Shown here in pieces: positions 21,120-32,379 of a DNA stretch of 64,000 nucleotides (position 1 is the first letter of the stretch; each line of letters begins with the position of its first letter). Origin of the DNA: Aricia agestis (Eukaryota; Arthropoda; Insecta; Lepidoptera; Lycaenidae); NCBI RefSeq assembly GCF_905147365.1, contig NC_056408.1:1736001-1800000 (forward strand), in the 5' to 3' direction. The position numbers and the translations under genes were made by a program. Below the pieces are notes generated by a model. That model saw only the letters and a list, made by a program, of their open reading frames with translations. It was not told the DNA's origin and did no database searches.

Positions 21120-22012
21120 TAGGAATAAAAATCAATAATAATTGTTATTTACATAATTTGAGATTCGCAAACGACATCGTCTTATTATTATCAGAAAATG
21201 CAACCGAGCTACAGTCGATGTTAAAACTTTTGTACACCGCAAGTAAACAAGTAGGCCTGAAAAGTAACCTAAGCAAAACCAAAGTACTAACAAACTCCAC
21301 AAAACGTCTAATATATCTATAAAATACCAAGCTGGAGTTGGTGGATTCCTTTATCTATTTGTTTTCTGAGACATAGAAATGAACAAGAAATTGACAGGAG
21401 AATCTCCAAGTCTTGGAAAAGTATTGGAGTCTGAAGGAGGTATTTAAAGATATATGCCAATTATTGCCGTCAAGAAAAAAGTAATGGACACATCACACAT
21501 AATGTATACTACCCTCACTAACTTACGCCACCCAGACATGGAAACTTACATAATATAAGATCAAGTCAAAAATAAGATCGTGTCAAAGAGGTATGGAGAG
21601 AAGCCTACTAAATATCAAAAGAATACACAAAGTAGCACACAGAAGCAAAAGAAAAAGAACTAAAGTTACAGACGCTCTCCATTACAGCAAAAAACTCAAA
21701 TGGCGCTGGGAAGAAGACCTTTCCAGACTGACAGATACTAATAGATGGACTCAAGCAATAACAGTATAGAAAGGGCCCACAGGCACTAGAAAGGGAGGGA
21801 GACCTTTTGCTCCATGGACTGACGACATAGTAAAGATAGCTGGCGAAGGATGGATGGAGATAGCGAAAAATAGAGAAGCATGGAAAACTCTTAAGGAGGC
21901 CTTCGGAGCAAAAAATTCTTACTAACACTTACTATATATCCTCTTAACTGTTACTAACGAAAAAAAATGTTATTAGTGAGAAATAAAAGGCTTTTTATTT
22001 TTATTTATTACT
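21120..22012 (+). pseudogene. RTE-clade LINE reverse transcriptase, 3-prime part, dead
   Basis: Translation in shifting frames gives LRFANDIVLLLSEN, then QVGLKSNLSKTK, RISKSWKS, KLKWRWEEDLSRL and GGRPFAPWTDDIVKIAGEGW. These are, in order, the reverse transcriptase catalytic box, the following strand, the thumb region and the RTE C-terminal motif. The catalytic FADD box reads FAND, so one of the two metal-binding aspartates is lost. Stops and frameshifts break the ORF several times. It ends after an AATAAA-containing tail rich in TTTATTTTTATTT. It is a truncated, inactive copy of the clade also seen at 7095. Confidence 0.85.
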
Positions 22013-23687
22013 TACATAAAAATAAAAAATTAAATTTAGGTCATCACAAAATGCAGGAATCCATTATTTAGCTCTACAGTAGGATTAAGTAGAGTAACTA
22101 CATAAATTTTAATTAATTAACAACTCTCTATATTTATTAATAATCAAAAGTTTTGAGATTATACGAAACGAGACGCATCTATCGTCTCTACATCCGTGTA
22201 TGTGAGTAGCTCGCGCGGTATCAGGCCAAGTTTTCACATAACTCAGGCCACTCGATTTGGTCGAGTTTATTATTTGTGCCGATACGCGCCGTGTTTTATT
22301 GCGTTCCACTAAATCTTTGTTTCAGCGAGTCAATACAAAGGAAGTGTGTCATCCGAAGATCTTTGTTCTGTTACAAAAGTTTCGCCTTGGCCCGCCGAAA
22401 CACCGAAACGACTAGTTACGAATTGATGGACATTCTGTTGACTCACTAGGTGCAGCGGCAGCTTAAATATTTAGCGACAAATATTTGGCGTTCCATAAAG
22501 TTTTCAGAGAAAAAGCTCTTTGTGACCGTCAAAGGATAGCATAATTTGCAATAAAATATCTAATGGTATGCTCAGTATTTAATCCTATCTTTTAAGTAAC
22601 AAAAACTAAATAACGCAAATATTCAAGAATATTAAATACGATCGAATAAACAAAACAACAAAACGGAACTATCGTTACTATAAAGTGTTTTTGTAAGGGA
22701 AAGTTTTTGTTATTTTAACTGGAGAAGTTGTGTAATACGGAACTATAAACACAGGATCGATATAAAAACGGAGGCCTGAGAACATTTGCATTGCCGTTTC
22801 GGAGATTTATGTAGCCACTAGCAGCCTCCCCGTACTTCTAGCTCGGATAAGATGGCCAATAAATAAATACATGGATATTTTATACCGCGATTTGTAAACG
22901 TTTCTCGCTAATGCTGGAACCGGTTTTAAAAGCAATGGAATTTAAGGATATACAATATGATAAAGCCCATAATATTGTATATTTGAATTGAAAATCGTTC
23001 TGCGTTGTATTCCCCATCATAATAGCCATACATAATATTATATTATAGGGATATTCCCCTTTTTTAAGGAGTGAAATGCAATGGGCATCCCTCACCGGCC
23101 AGCAAGGGTTATGTTGACTCCCTCCGGCTCAGAGTGCCGAACATTTATAGACTGAAAACCTCCCCACGTCTTTCTTCCCGCCGTGAGGCCTGGACTTTGT
23201 CAAGCTACCGGTTCCTCTCATATACATACACAAATACAGGGATATTCCTCAACGATCGTCCTACATCCAGACGGTATACATTGGCAATTGACCTGCCGTT
23301 GTTAGGACTACTTGAAATTAACGTTGAGTATAATAATACACGAAGAGTGCTATAGCATAATAATTAACTTTTTTGCCCTTAAAGACTGATTGTGTACAGC
23401 TTCGTAATCATTGATACAAACATGGTTGTCTATCATCCTTGAAACTACGCTACAAGTCCTCAAATTGCGTATCAAGTCTGAGGTGTTCGGTCAAGTATCC
23501 GGGGGCGAACAACTAACTTCATTATAAACGAAGCTGCGGCTATCCGACGATCCTTGTACTTTGACTAATTGCGTTTTATCATTATCAGTCTCTAGTATTG
23601 GGGTAAAAACTAATTTATCGGAGCTGTGCACTTTTTTGGATATGCTGCTGACTCGTTTTGTACATTACTGTGTATAAAGTAGTCAGA
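22013..23687. other. Nothing confirmed; mixed-composition blocks at 22325 and 23071
   Basis: An acceptor-like AAATCTTTGTTTCAG near 22310-22325 is followed by two overlapping open frames of 29 and 40 codons, with no donor and no recognisable product. A 94-codon frame at 23071-23355 lies in a GC-richer block that may be an old retroelement piece. Neither is strong enough to call. Confidence 0.25.
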
Positions 23688-23796
23688 TCTCCATACGAAA
23701 TTTCAGCAAAATCAGTTTAGTCTTATGGGTGAGAAGAGGTAACTGACAGACAAACAGACAGCCAGATACACTTTCGTATTTATAATATTGGCCTTT
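23688..23796 (-). mobile_element. Hel-B 5-prime fragment
   Basis: CTCCATACGAAATTTCAGC, ATCAGTTTAGTC, GACAGACAAACAGACAG and CTTTCGTATTTATAATATT in family order. The CTAG end is missing. Confidence 0.65.
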
Positions 23797-24039
23797 AGAT
23801 CGACGTGAGACTGAATCCACGTCTATTAGTTTCATAAGAATAGAGTTGAAATATTGCTGAAACCATAGTACAGTATTACACAATACGCTCAATATCCTAG
23901 CACAATATCACTAGGAGCCTGATTTTAAAGTAATCTTCGTAATAAGTTTTATCATTATTTTAGGAGCAGCAAACATAACATCTTCGTTACTTTTAAATTT
24001 TTTAAAGTATGATTTATATGCATTTATTAATATCAACAT

Positions 24040-24150
24040 CTACATGGATGAAAATATATCCTGAAACATTGAAAACTTTTCTCGACGGGATCCGAACCAG
24101 CGATTAGAAACCTTAGAATTAGAACGTTAGAAACATCACGAGTTATGGAG
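24040..24150 (-). mobile_element. SINE-1 fragment, diverged
   Basis: On the minus strand a B-box-like GGTTCGGATCCCG is followed by AAAAGTTTTCAATGTTTCAGG, the arrangement of SINE-1 copies at 49528, 50108 and 50893. Confidence 0.55.
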
Positions 24151-26164
24151 CCACAGATGACACAAGTCGTCAATTTTAATAATTTTTTGATTTGAAATTT
24201 TATTTGAAATTGATTCAAAAATACGACAATCGCGATACCGCGATTAATAAAACGTACAGCGCCATCTCTTATCAATGTCACTTTGCCGGTGCCCGTTTAG
24301 TTAATTTTACAGAAGATTCGTGAAGTTCAGCCAAGTGTTTGCAATCGTACCGGAAGGGAAATCTGTAAATAGATCCACGATAGAAAAGTCTCGATGTATG
24401 GCGACAATTTCCCCTGGCGAAGGATGAACGGAAGAGAGGCGTAGTCGCGCCCGATCTTTTTTATGTCACCCGAATATTTCATTCCGCCGGTAGTGCGATT
24501 TGCAGGAAATGAAATCGAGAGTATCTACGTTTCTGGTTTTGTTTTCGTTTGAATTGTATACACGTGTATTATTAGTTATGTTCTGATAATGCCGTTACAC
24601 ATAATGCATGAAGTTAATTAATGTCTGATCCCTTATTTTAATGATAAAACATAATAGTTTATAAGCATTCACAGATACCTCATAAAGGTCTCTATGAAGG
24701 CTTGTAAACTATTATGTTTTTGCGTTGAATATTATGATGTTTCGAATTGTGGACATTAAGACGAACATTCAGTATCAAACTGTATCAAATTGACTAGACC
24801 TATATCATTACGCTGTCTGCTGGTGATAAACGTGCTTAGAATAAATTAATTATCATCAAAATGACGCAAGTACTAAATATTCCATTCCCATTTGGTTTTA
24901 TGAAAATGTCAGGACCGCTGGTCAGGACTCGCAAAAATTTTGAGGGGTACAAAATTAGCATTTTAAGTAAACGCTTAAACAAGTGATTGTAAACAAAATC
25001 AGGAGGGACGATTAACATAATGGGTCCGTGGCACCTACGGCTAATTCTGAATTAATTTGCTTAATTAATGTAAATTACTGATTAAAATGTTAATAGTGGT
25101 CAAATGCGATGCAAATTGGAAATCGCTGTAAGCGATGGATGCGGTAGTTTTTAATTGAACAAGGCTTCGGAATGTTTTTGGCCACATGTGAAAAATGGTC
25201 AATTTATAATATTAAGGTGATGTACCTAGTCGTTTTTACCAAATTTTTATAGGTATTATGTGCGTTTTCTGTCTCATCCTGTCTAGGTAAAATATTCTAC
25301 ATTTTTCTCTTTACGCGATTCATATCGGTTGTTTTCTTTAGGTTTATTACTAATTTTAGTTTGTGTATTTTTTATTGTTTTAATAATTTATAACAACAAA
25401 TTATCATAAAAATAAAAAATATACAAATCAAAATGACTATTAAAAGAATTTGAGTAAATTATTCAAACATTATGTTAAAGCTTATATAAATATATATTTT
25501 TTGAACGAATGAAATGTCTTTCAGTCTTTTTCGTTTCTTTACAGTTAAATCGAAAACCAATACTATGTGGTTAAAAAAAAAGGTTCCAATTTTGAACAAA
25601 TTAAAGCTTTAATTCGATTTGCCCTATGTTGGATAGTTTTGTGGAACATAATATACAGCTAAATACTTAATTTGCCTCATCCATTTTTACTAATCCCATC
25701 AATATGATAAGAAGCCAAACATTATCTTGCATTGACCGAAGTATTTCGCAATATCCAGCTCTTCTTTGTCCAAATATTGAACATCTGTATCCACCGTGTC
25801 AGCATTGTTGTCAGTAAAATTATTTTGATCATAAGATTATTCTATTTTCTATTTTCATTTCTGTAGAGAAATGATGCGGCATAGCATTATCCTTCTTTAT
25901 AGTTTAATATATTTTACGTTGAAACACATTTTATAACTAGATCGCTTTCTTAAGCAATGTCCTTCATATCGCATAATATGAAAACAATTTAAAATGAGAA
26001 CAAAAACAAAGCCGGTGGTAGGCAACACCTAGGACGTTCACGTTCTGAAAGTATTTGTTTCAAATTTATTCAGAAACAAAAGAACGTTTATTTTATTACT
26101 TTATTTAATGTAGTCAAAATATCGGTATTCTACTTAAACTAACTATATTATCAATCACAGTGTA
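24151..26164. other. Nothing confirmed over about 2 kb
   Basis: An acceptor-like TTTTACAG at 24314 precedes a 38-codon frame ending at 24427, which is within chance. 24390-24540 is GC-richer and could be conserved noncoding DNA. Only the imperfect hairpin below was found otherwise. Confidence 0.3.
24645..24722. repeat. Imperfect hairpin
   Basis: AAAACATAATAGTTTATAAGC pairs with GCTTGTAAACTATTATGTTTT around a loop of about 35 bp. Confidence 0.7.
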
Positions 26165-26179
26165 AGTTACATTTTTTTA

Positions 26180-26527
26180 ACGCCTCCGTGGTCTAGTGGT
26201 ATAGAGCGCGGCTCTTGACTCGCTCAATTCCCGCGTTGGAAACATGTTATTTCCAAGTTTGGTTAGGACAATGCAGGCTGATCAAGGTGATTGTCTGACA
26301 AGTAAGATAATCCATGCGTCGGATGGGCATGTAAAAAGTCGGTCCTGCGCCTGATCTCTCGTCGGTAGTGTCGGTCTTCCGCCCCACTGGGTTATGAGAG
26401 TAAAGGAATAGAGAGTGCTCTTGTGTACTGCGCACACATTTGTGCACTATAAAAAATACTCCTGCGTAGCGTAGGTTTTAATGAAACCGGCCACCGTCAC
26501 CGAAACCGGTGTGGGAGCTATTATTAT
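26180..26527 (+). mobile_element. SINE-2 (tRNA-derived), copy 1
   Basis: A tRNA-like head GCCTCCGTGGTCTAGTGG holds a perfect pol III A box (TGGTCTAGTGG, 26189-26199). The anticodon-loop region is CTCTTGACTC. About 15 bp around the B box are deleted compared with copy 2, so this copy is probably not transcribable. It ends in a (TTA)n tail. Imperfect flanking repeats GTTACATTTT and GTAACATTTT look like the target duplication. Confidence 0.8.
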
Positions 26528-26538
26528 GTAACATTTTA

Positions 26539-27678
26539 GTTGCAACATAGCGAAAAACTTAATCTATATTACTGTATCAGAAATACCTCGAACTTAAACA
26601 ACAAGTGCACAAGAAGTTACTGTGGATAAATTGAGCTCTACCTGCGGGTAGTTGTAAGCGCAGGTGGCGAGTTTTTTGCCGGCAACGATTAGGGTAATGG
26701 GTACTTAATGACCGGCATATTAATTTTGTACAGACTTGATTGAGCTCCCGTTAACCCCACGCTGTCTCTGGGATTCATTACTCTGCACTTAGTCCGTCTT
26801 TGAAATTCGCGGCAAAGTAAATTGATCGTTCGACGGGGTTTTGTTTTAGCTAATGAAGTTCTTCTTCTTCTTTTTTTGTAGTTTAGTTGTAAGATTTGCC
26901 ATCTAGTCCATTGAAATGTTACAATTTTAGGACCGAATATACTGTCGTATAGAGCACCTGCCAACCCGAAAATGCGTGACCATTTTTGATCTGTCAATGT
27001 GTGCGTGTGCTAGTGATGTATATTTTACTATCGATAGTATAGTATTTTGCTATCGATAGTATAGTCCGTTCGAGTTATTTAACCTGAGTTTCTATGAGAA
27101 ATAAATAATATGCAACTTTGACAGATTTTGTATTTCAAATTAGGGATCAAAAATTTTAATTGGCAAAAAAGGTGACGATGGAAAAGTAGATACACATTTT
27201 CGTTTGGAATGATTTTTCAATCGTCATTCGTCGGATATGTTATGACTTATGGCATGAGGTTCTTATAGGGGTAAATAATATACACATAACACATTATAAA
27301 GTTACTTATTTATTACTCAGGTAAAAAAGTAAGATTTTGCACCACAGCTACAGTTATAAACTCCGTGGTATACTTCCGAAGGTAGGTACTGAACAGAACT
27401 TCAGATTACTTATACATGTTAGAGAGTTTCAGCGTTGTTTAAAGAAGCAAAGATATTGTCTTCAAATGCTACTATGCAGATCACATTTATCAGCATCTTC
27501 ATCATCACCACCATTAACCCATCCAAGATTCAAGCCCCATACGAAGCATTTCAGAGAATCCCCGATCGAAGGATTCAAATAATTATGCATCCTTACAATT
27601 ATTATGACCTTATTATTTGTACTTTTCATAGTAATTTAGCTCAAGTCTGGTGTTTTTGATCATTATTCTGTTTGACAA
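26539..27678. other. Unassigned; 102-codon minus frame not trusted
   Basis: The minus-strand frame at 26689-26997 has no recognisable domain. Part of it (GTAACATTTCAATGGACTA) recurs at 29105-29125, which suggests dispersed repeat sequence. Confidence 0.3.
27029..27064. repeat. Two direct copies of a TATCGATA-containing unit
   Basis: CTATCGATAGTATAGT occurs twice, about 20 bp apart. TATCGATA is the core of the insect DREF-type site. Whether it acts here is unknown. Confidence 0.5.
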
Positions 27679-27800
27679 GCGATGTTTGCCGAATAGGCGC
27701 CGGCAGCCTATTCGGCAAACATCGCGTGACTTCGGCAAACTTCGGAGTTCGGAAAACGGCGCCGGCAGCCATTTTGGCAACCGGCGCCGGCAGCGGAGGC
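27679..27800. repeat. GC-rich hairpin with repeated GGCGCCGGCAGC
   Basis: GCGATGTTTGCCGAATAGGC and its exact reverse complement flank a short loop (27679-27725). GGCGCCGGCAGC then recurs near 27757 and 27783. It resembles a small fold-back with internal direct repeats. Confidence 0.8.
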
Positions 27801-27832
27801 ACTCCCTAATACTTTTTATTACAATCATTTTT

Positions 27833-28060
27833 AACCGACTTTAAGGAGGAGGTTAGACGTTCGGCTGTGGATATAATATTTTTTATGTATGTTCAACGAT
27901 TACTCCGCCGTTTGTGAACCGATTTGAAGGTAAAGACAATAGTAACATTATACTTATATGAACTAAAAAGTATTAAATAATCCTTATTCTGTATTCAGTA
28001 TTTCTGTTCTCAATCTTCATAATTTTGAAGTCGGTACCAGTCCTATTAAGTATAATATAA
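27833..28060 (+). repeat. Probable LINE 3-prime region remnant
   Basis: AACCGACTTTAAGGAGGAGG, CCGCCGTTTGTGAACCGATTT and TTTTGAAGTCGGTACCAGTC are words I associate with abundant lepidopteran retroelement 3-prime regions. No coding part is present. Confidence 0.35.
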
Positions 28061-28826
28061 GTTGCAGTTATACCTATTCTGTCAGAGAACTGTCTATTAT
28101 ATTATTGAAAGCTGCATTCAATGAGTATTAGATTCAAGTGACTGTTCTGTGAAACCTTGATTTTATACTAGGTATGTCAAAAGATAATTATTACTTAAAA
28201 ATAATCATTAAAATAAGATAATATGTCCTTTTTAAGGTGATAAATATAAAGGTAAATGATTTTTATTTTAGTTTTATGTTATTGTAAAATATCGATAAGC
28301 ATATAGATAAATTTGATTCAAGCACAAGGCGTACATGTAAAACAATTTAATGAAAAATTTTTCTTCAAAATTTGTGTAATATAAGAAGAATAGTAACTTT
28401 AGTTACGCAAAATATGAAAGTAAAAGGGAGGATTCACAATATTTTATTTGAAATAGAGAGCTAAAGACAGAATAGAGCAAAAATAAACACCGTAGCAATT
28501 AGGAAATGAAGATTAATTACGTGTGAAATGTATATTTTTCAGGATTATTCCTATGATTTACACTGCAATCACTCACAGCACAAGTTATTATTGTTATATA
28601 TATAATAGTATTTGTTGAAAATAACGTACGATTTAAATAATAAATTGCAAATACCGAAAGGGCATAAAAACGATTGACGACTTTTGACGACCTGTCAAAT
28701 AAAAGTTGTTACAATTTTCATTAGACTGCCTCTCTCTTTTCATCTTGTTAAAATTCCATAAAGGATTTTCTTCTCTCTCGCACTCTTTGTTGGTCTATGA
28801 ATTATAAGTTTATGGAATATTCCATA
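28061..28826. other. Nothing recognised
   Basis: AT-rich with no structure noticed. Confidence 0.4.
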
Positions 28827-29085
28827 TTTTATTAGAGGATGCAATTTTATTTTTGGGATATGTTTGGCTAATAGAAGCTTAACGTCAAGTTTGTGGGGTC
28901 GCCACCCTTGTCCCCCGACCGCCAGACCCGGTCGTCTTGAGAAAAGGGGTGACAACATTATTTTCACGTCTATACAAGAACAACAATAGTTTATACGTCT
29001 AACAAAAAATTTGTAAGCTTCTATTGACCCTCCCCCCCCCCACCAAATAATATATCCCAAAAATAAAATTGCGTCCTCTAATAAA
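28827..29085. mobile_element. MITE family K
   Basis: The inverted ends ATTAGAGGATGCAATTTTAT (left) and its near-exact reverse complement (right) extend about 36 bp through TTTTTGGGATAT. A C-run of 11 lies next to the right arm. A 129-codon minus frame through this element is an accident of the repeat. Confidence 0.8.
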
Positions 29086-29164
29086 TGCAAATAATAATAG
29101 CAAATGTAACATTTCAATGGACTAATCACTATTTTGAGTAAATTATTAAAAAGTTAATAATTAA

Positions 29165-29330
29165 TAGCCAGATGAAGTGTCTGTCTGTGTCTTCGTCACG
29201 CTTAAGCCGATGAATTAATTTTATGGAAAGTAAGGAAATAATCATAATCATAATCATTTATTTGCCTTGAATGTAGGTTACAAATATTTTGAGTCCTGAA
29301 AAAAGGACATAGTATCGTTTTTAGTAGAGG
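29165..29330 (+). repeat. Hel-B-like fragment
   Basis: GATGAAGTGTCTGTCTGTGT, TCGTCACGCTTAAGCC and later AAAAGGACATAGTATC follow the family order with an insertion between. The ends are lost. Confidence 0.35.
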
Positions 29331-29641
29331 AAACGAACTTACGAAAATCTAATAAGTGAAATGTCTATTGTCTATAAATATTATTAATTTACGACATTCT
29401 TTCGAATGATCGTAAAAGTGTCTATCAAATCATGCTGGAGCCCACAAAGAAAACGTCAGTTTTGATGAAGGCTCCGAGAAAATTTGAAACACAAAATACC
29501 TGCGCCAAACCGAAGTGTTTTGAGGTCTTTGAAGTTGTGTATTGGAATTATGTTAGGCTCGATGTATGTACAAGTTGTAACAAAACTAAATGATAATATT
29601 ATATTATATTTCACGATGTGTACGGGTTTCCTATTTAAAGT

Positions 29642-29898
29642 TCACTGTGGAAATTGTGGCGCTGAAAGAGCATTTTTTTGTGATTTGTATGGGTAGCATC
29701 CGGGCCCTAACGTCATGAATTTTCCTATGCAAAAGTAAAAAATAAGTTATTCTTTCAGTGCTGCTACTTTCACAGTATATATAAGGGACCCCCTTATATA
29801 TACTTTTGCATAGGAAAATTCATGACGTTAGGGCCCGGATGCTACCCATACAAATCACAAAAAAATGCTCTTTCAGCGCTACAATTCTCACAGTAAAT
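29642..29898. mobile_element. Long inverted repeat with near-identical arms
   Basis: Arms of about 96 bp (29642-29737 and 29801-29897) share CGCTGAAAGAGCATTTTTTT, GGGTAGCATCCGGGCCC and CGTCATGAATTTTCC, with only a few differences in the outer third. Weaker pairing continues outward to words such as GTAACAAAA near 29578 and 29930. The loop is about 63 bp. Either a fold-back transposon or an inverted duplication. Confidence 0.85.
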
Positions 29899-29939
29899 CC
29901 TAAAGTTCTATGACTTACTTTTGTTACACCCTGTATGTC

Positions 29940-30459
29940 TGCCCGAACGCGCGGTTTGGCTGCCGGACCGCGAAATTCCAATCGCACCGCTATACGCGAA
30001 CGAAAAACTTTGTAACCCTTTTTACGAGAAATGGGAAAACGTAGGTGCATGAAATTTTGCACAGTTATAGTTTATATGGTGAAGGAGTGCATCGAGCTAA
30101 TATTATTTTGAAATTATGCTTTTATCATACATTTTTTAAACAAATAAAACAAAATACACACTACAACACACACACATGAGAAATAACAGATTTTTGAGTG
30201 ACAAGCCTATACATACGAATTATATTCTTTATGGTTGAAGTCTGTCGAAAACAAGTTGACAAATTGAAAATGGATTATAGTTTTTTTATTGAATCTAAGA
30301 TACTATTAGACAATGCTTACACGGCCAGGATCAGCTAAATCTCAGAGACAAGAGTTGAAAAAAATATTATAAAGTCAATATTTTTTACAAAATATTACCT
30401 ATATTAGTCCTAATGTCGTCGAAACTAAGGTCGAATTTCGACCATTGGGCGATCTCTAG
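29940..30459 (+). mobile_element. Hel-D Helitron-like element, copy 2 (longest)
   Basis: Ends with the palindrome GGTCGAATTTCGACC, then CATTGGGCGATCTCTAG and T, as in copy 1. The body includes GCGCGGTTTGGCTGCCGG, ACGAGAAATGGGAAAACG and TTTTGCACAGTTATAGTTT. The 5-prime end is not certain. It follows directly on the long inverted repeat. Confidence 0.65.
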
Positions 30460-30577
30460 TTTAAATAAATCGCTAAATGCTATTGTGATCTCATGGCAAA
30501 GCGGCCAAACGCGCTGACATATAAGTAATCCAGCCTTACTGAGTCAAAGAATAGCAGCCTTCGTATGTTTATACGTG

Positions 30578-30895
30578 GGAGAGCCATGCTTCGGCACGAA
30601 TGGGCCGGAAATACCACGTTCTCACAGAAAACCGGCGTGAAACAGCGCTTGCGCTGTGTTTCGTCGAGTGAGTGAGTTTACCGGAGGCCCAATCCCCTAC
30701 CCTATTCCCTTCCCTACCCTCCCCTATTCTCTTCTCTTCCTGTCCCTACCCTCCCCTACTACCTTTTTCCCTCTTAAAAGGCCGGCAACGCACCTGCAGC
30801 TCTTCTGATGGTGCGAGTGTCCATGGGCGACGGAAGTTGCTTTCCATCAGGTGACCCGTTTGCTCGTTTGCCCCCTTGTTTCATAAAAAAAAAAC
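30578..30895 (+). mobile_element. LINE-tail Z retroposon, copy 2
   Basis: ACGTGGGAGAGCCATGCTTC, CAGCGCTTGCGCTGTGTTTC, a CCCTA/CCTTCC-rich middle, GGCCGGCAACGCACCTGCAG and GTGACCCGTTTGCTCG, then an A-run. It appears full-length, but the CCGGCTCGACC part of the head is missing compared with 56651. Confidence 0.8.
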
Positions 30896-30910
30896 ATGGG
30901 CACTACAGTG

Positions 30911-31167
30911 TGTTAGTGTATACACCGATATCCTTGAAACCATCAAATCTGCCCGTCAAAATGAACAACTTTTTCTATGAGAACAATGCTGGAAACTCAA
31001 AAAAAAAATGCCGTCTTCATACCCGTACGGATGCCCGGATCGGCAATAATTTGTATGGATGTCAAGAAAGATTTTTTTGAGTTCCCAGCATTGTTCTCAT
31101 AGAAAAAATTGTTCATTTTGACGGGCTCATTTGATGGTTTCAAGGATAACGGTGTTTACACTAACAT
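30911..31167. mobile_element. MITE family M, long arms
   Basis: About 105-bp arms start TGTTAGTGTA and share CCTTGAAACCATCAAAT, CGTCAAAATGAACAA and TATGAGAACAATGCTGG. They differ at only a few sites. It lies directly behind LINE-tail Z copy 2. Confidence 0.85.
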
Positions 31168-31381
31168 CTTGTATATTATAAATGTTTCTCAGTTGTCTCA
31201 GTTCTTCTCTAAATACAGCGCGGCGTCTCCATGGTATCGATTTATAAGATGCGCTGGAGTACTTCCTAAATTTCTATAAAGTAGTATCTTTAGCTGGTTT
31301 CTACTTTTTCTATTGCCAAGTGCTGATGGATGCCTATAATATGGATATAACTCTCATGGCTCTGTCAACTTTTCATTTTAG

Positions 31382-31767
31382 TGTTTTTAGTGTCGCCTGA
31401 TACTTTTCGATAATAAATATAGATTTACTATCGATTTATTGAACGTGGGAGAGCCATTCTTCGGCATGAATGGGCCGGCTCGACCGGAGAAATACCACGG
31501 GCTCACAGGAAACCGGCGTGAAAGAGCGCTTGCGCTGTGTTTCGCCGAGTGAGTGAGTTTACCGGAGGCCCAATCCCCTACCCTATTCCCTTCCCTACCC
31601 TTCCCTAACCTATTACCCTATTCCCTCTTAAAAGGCCGGCAACGCACCTGCAGCTCTCTGATGCTGCGAGTGTCCATGGGCGACGGAAGTTGCTTTCCAT
31701 CAGGTGACCCGTTTGCTCGTTTGCCTCCTTATTTCATATAAAAAAAAATCAGGCGACACTAAAAACA
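31382..31767. mobile_element. Palindrome split by a LINE-tail Z insertion
   Basis: TGTTTTTAGTGTCGCCTGAT (31382-31401) and its exact reverse complement (31748-31767) flank the retroposon at 31443-31747. The retroposon landed in the loop or at the arm edge of a fold-back element. Confidence 0.75.
31443..31747 (+). mobile_element. LINE-tail Z retroposon, copy 3
   Basis: Has the full head with GGGCCGGCTCGACCGG, the C-rich middle, and the tail GTGACCCGTTTGCTCG plus an A-run. Inserted into the palindrome above. Confidence 0.8.
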
Positions 31768-31770
31768 TCA

Positions 31771-31814
31771 GCTCCGGTAAACAACAAAGGATAGACTTTG
31801 TTGTTTCCCGGAGC
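31771..31814. repeat. Hairpin
   Basis: GCTCCGGTAAACAACAAAG pairs with CTTTGTTGTTTCCCGGAGC, with one mismatch and a short loop. Confidence 0.85.
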
Positions 31815-32174
31815 TCATTTAATATACATACTTTCGCATTGATATATTCATTATTCAAATTACACATAATATACAGTCTGTGATTATACTTCTGCAATTC
31901 TTCCTCTCTGTGGAATATAAATAATTAGCGATCCGTCTTAGGCTCGGTTCACAATAGTGTCGGTAACGAAGCCTGGTGAAATAAGGCTCGAACCCGACGG
32001 CCCGACGTACCGACGGAACTAATTACTAATTAGACCCTTCACAAAGCCTGCGGAAGGCAATTAGTTATTTGTACACGGTTATAAAAAGCAACGTAGTAAT
32101 GAGACGCGTAGGTGTAGTGTAGGTATGTACTGACGTCTTGTATATTGTGTACGTGAAAATACACGTACAGACGG

Positions 32175-32316
32175 CAGACGGCAAATGGTTAAACCACTCA
32201 ACTAATTTTGATGAAATGTTGCGTGGAGATAGATTAAGTCCCGGGGAAGGACATAGGATACTTTCTGTTCCGAAAAAATGTAGATCAATCTTTTTGTTGC
32301 GGGGGCCATCTAGTTT
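32175..32316 (+). mobile_element. Hel-B 3-prime part
   Basis: ACTAATTTTGATGAAAT, GAGATAGATTAAGTCCCGGG, GGACATAGGATACTTTCTG, TTGTTGCGGGGGCCATCTAG. CTAG is followed by T. Confidence 0.6.
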
Positions 32317-32379
32317 ACTAGATGACGACGATAAAACGGCAAATGCGTTTTTACGTTAGTCAGTTATGGACTATAACTA

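Noticed and set aside
22325..22450. Exon after AAATCTTTGTTTCAG
   Set aside because: Two overlapping frames open, no donor, no domain; length close to chance expectation.
23071..23355. 94-codon plus frame
   Set aside because: No domain, no homology that I recognise, possible retroelement scrap.
24315..24427. Terminal exon after TTTTACAG with 38 open codons
   Set aside because: A 38-codon frame is expected by chance and no poly(A) signal follows in a fitting place.
26181..26255. tRNA gene
   Set aside because: The head is tRNA-like but the acceptor stem is not closed, the B-box region is deleted and the sequence continues as a SINE with a second copy at 32.4 kb.
26689..26997. 102-codon minus frame as a gene
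   Set aside because: No recognisable domain, and part of the sequence recurs near 29.1 kb, so it is more likely dispersed repeat.
28740..29129. 129-codon minus frame, the longest continuous ORF in the window
   Set aside because: It runs across both arms and the C-run of MITE K, has no domain, and would place a transposon at its core.
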